From positions 2,910,001 through 2,974,000 of the forward strand of contig CM069613.1 in the NCBI GenBank assembly GCA_035771175.1: a stretch of 64,000 nucleotides of DNA, written 5' to 3'. The stretch comes from Paratinospora sagittata (Eukaryota; Streptophyta; Magnoliopsida; Ranunculales; Menispermaceae). A model generated the notes under the pieces. That model did not search any database, had not been told where the DNA came from, and saw only the letters and a list, made by a program, of their open reading frames with translations. Position 1 is the first letter of the stretch. Every line of letters begins with the position of its first letter. A program made the position numbers and the translations under genes. Below, in pieces: positions 63,122 through 64,000 of this stretch.

Positions 63122-63158
<37 letters not shown>
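63122..63158. repeat. (AT)n microsatellite
   Basis: A pure TA dinucleotide run of about 37 bases lies inside the solo-LTR-like element. Comparable shorter runs are at about 14767-14790 and 23045-23078, the latter just after an exon of the ABC transporter gene. Confidence 0.9.
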
Positions 63159-63159
<1 letters not shown>

Positions 63160-63711
63160 GTTGAATGATGTATGTGTTGAACAAGTATTTGAAATGATTT
63201 TAAATGTCATATTTCTCTAAATGTATATAATTGACATTTCAAGAACTATATTCACTGAGTTGTTGTTTGCTCACCCCATTTTCTCCAATATTTCAGGTAT
63301 TGAGTCGAAAGGAAAAGGAAAAATCCGTGAGTGATAATCACATGAGCCTTCGTCTGGTATGTGTATGTATGCTTGGAGGAAATATATTATATTTTTGTTA
63401 TTTTAATATGTATACTTATCACACATTATATATATATGTATTATCATCTAGATGGGATGTGTGGGCATAGATAACTTAATATATTAGATGATGAAATAAA
63501 AATGTGATGTGTGAATGAATGGAATGATTATAGATATCTATATTGGATTTGATTTGTGACATAGGAAAAAAATTTCTGTACATTTTGGGAAGGATTGTGA
63601 GAGTACGTGATAGCTGACAATGTATTATATATTGTATATGAGTATGTACAATATATAATATGCTGTGCCGGTCATGACGTCAACCTACGTCAGAGGCATC
63701 GTAACAGACCG

Positions 63712-63900
63712 TGTTGCCTTTCCTACCATGCCTGCTAAGCTAATCTAGGTACAATTTGTTATATTATTTTATTTGTAGCTATATGCATTATTTTATTTGT
63801 AATCATGGGTCAATTTATTGCTAAACTTTGACTTTCCTTACGCGATGAAAATAATAGAAGATCACAATTAAATGTTGGAGAATCCCTCACGTATAGAAAT
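63712..63900 (+). repeat. Tandem array copy 3, continuation
   Basis: Immediately after the insertion the array resumes with TGTTGCCTTTCCTACCATGC, GCTAATCTAGGTACAATTTG, GTAGCTATATGCATTATTTT and CACAATTAAATGTTGGAGAA, colinear with copy 2. Similarity fades near 63900 and the last 100 bases are AT-rich without recognised features. Confidence 0.8.
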
Positions 63901-64000
63901 AATCAGTGAATAAGTGCTTCTTAACCACATATATATAAAGAAAAAAAAGTAGGGGTAAATAAGAAAAAAAAATTAAGAATTAGAAATAAAAAATAGGACA

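Larger units (their letters stand above)
61219..63706. mobile_element. Solo-LTR-like element (2488 bp, TG...CA) with 5-bp TSD
   Basis: The element starts TGTAACACCCCGTAATTTT and ends GAGGCATCGTAACA. It is flanked by an exact 5-bp duplication GACCG (61214-61218 and 63707-63711). It splits copy 3 of the tandem array between GATTGACCG and TGTTGCCTTTCC, and the empty site is predicted by copy 2. TG...CA ends with a 5-bp duplication are the mark of retroviral-type integration. No second LTR, primer-binding site or coding region is visible, so it is most simply a solo LTR of roughly 2 kb that later gained the palindrome. It also holds a short tandem motif near 62455-62580 (AACAGTGATGTGAATAGT) and a long AT repeat at 63122-63158. 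The strand of the parent element is not certain. Confidence 0.7.

Overview
The window is nuclear DNA from a flowering plant, very probably a eudicot. Genes have many introns with GT-AG splice sites, intergenic DNA is AT-rich and full of decayed transposable elements, and all six genes belong to recognisable plant families. The species cannot be resolved from the sequence.

Layout, left to right. Positions 1-5418 are repeat debris: a hAT-type (DUF659) transposase pseudogene broken by an L1-type LINE fragment, a short RTE-type LINE tail and three tRNA-derived SINE-like units, one a well-preserved Au SINE with a 9-bp target-site duplication. The 3' exons of LSM4 (+, 5419-6301) follow; its first exons must lie left of position 1. 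Convergent with it is a p23 HSP90 co-chaperone gene (-, 7335-11076). A Copia relic and an AT-rich gene desert (11.2-17.5 kb) lead to a complete 11-exon ABCC4-like ABC transporter (+, 17567-25158, 1516 aa). Next come NOP16, a nucleolar ribosome-biogenesis protein (+, 26786-29158, 191 aa), and convergently a 12-coding-exon kinesin-13 (KIN13A, -, 31052-44003, 833 aa), whose 5.2-kb intron 2 carries nested transposons. After a 7-kb repeat-rich gap lies a six-exon SPX-RING E3 ligase (NLA/BAH1, -, 51704-55175, 326 aa). The right end (55.5-64 kb) has no recognisable gene. It holds a hAT-like MITE, SINE-like copies, and a roughly 0.53-0.56 kb tandem array whose third copy is split by a 2488-bp TG...CA element with a 5-bp target duplication. 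That element contains a 527-bp almost perfect palindrome with its own 5-bp flanking duplication.

All gene models were assembled by hand from splice sites, reading-phase continuity and family resemblance. The coding lengths divide exactly by three with phase kept across every junction. The genes have unrelated housekeeping, transport, cytoskeletal and nutrient-signalling roles and do not form a pathway or cluster. The most unusual structure is the nested right end: palindrome within solo-LTR-like element within tandem array.
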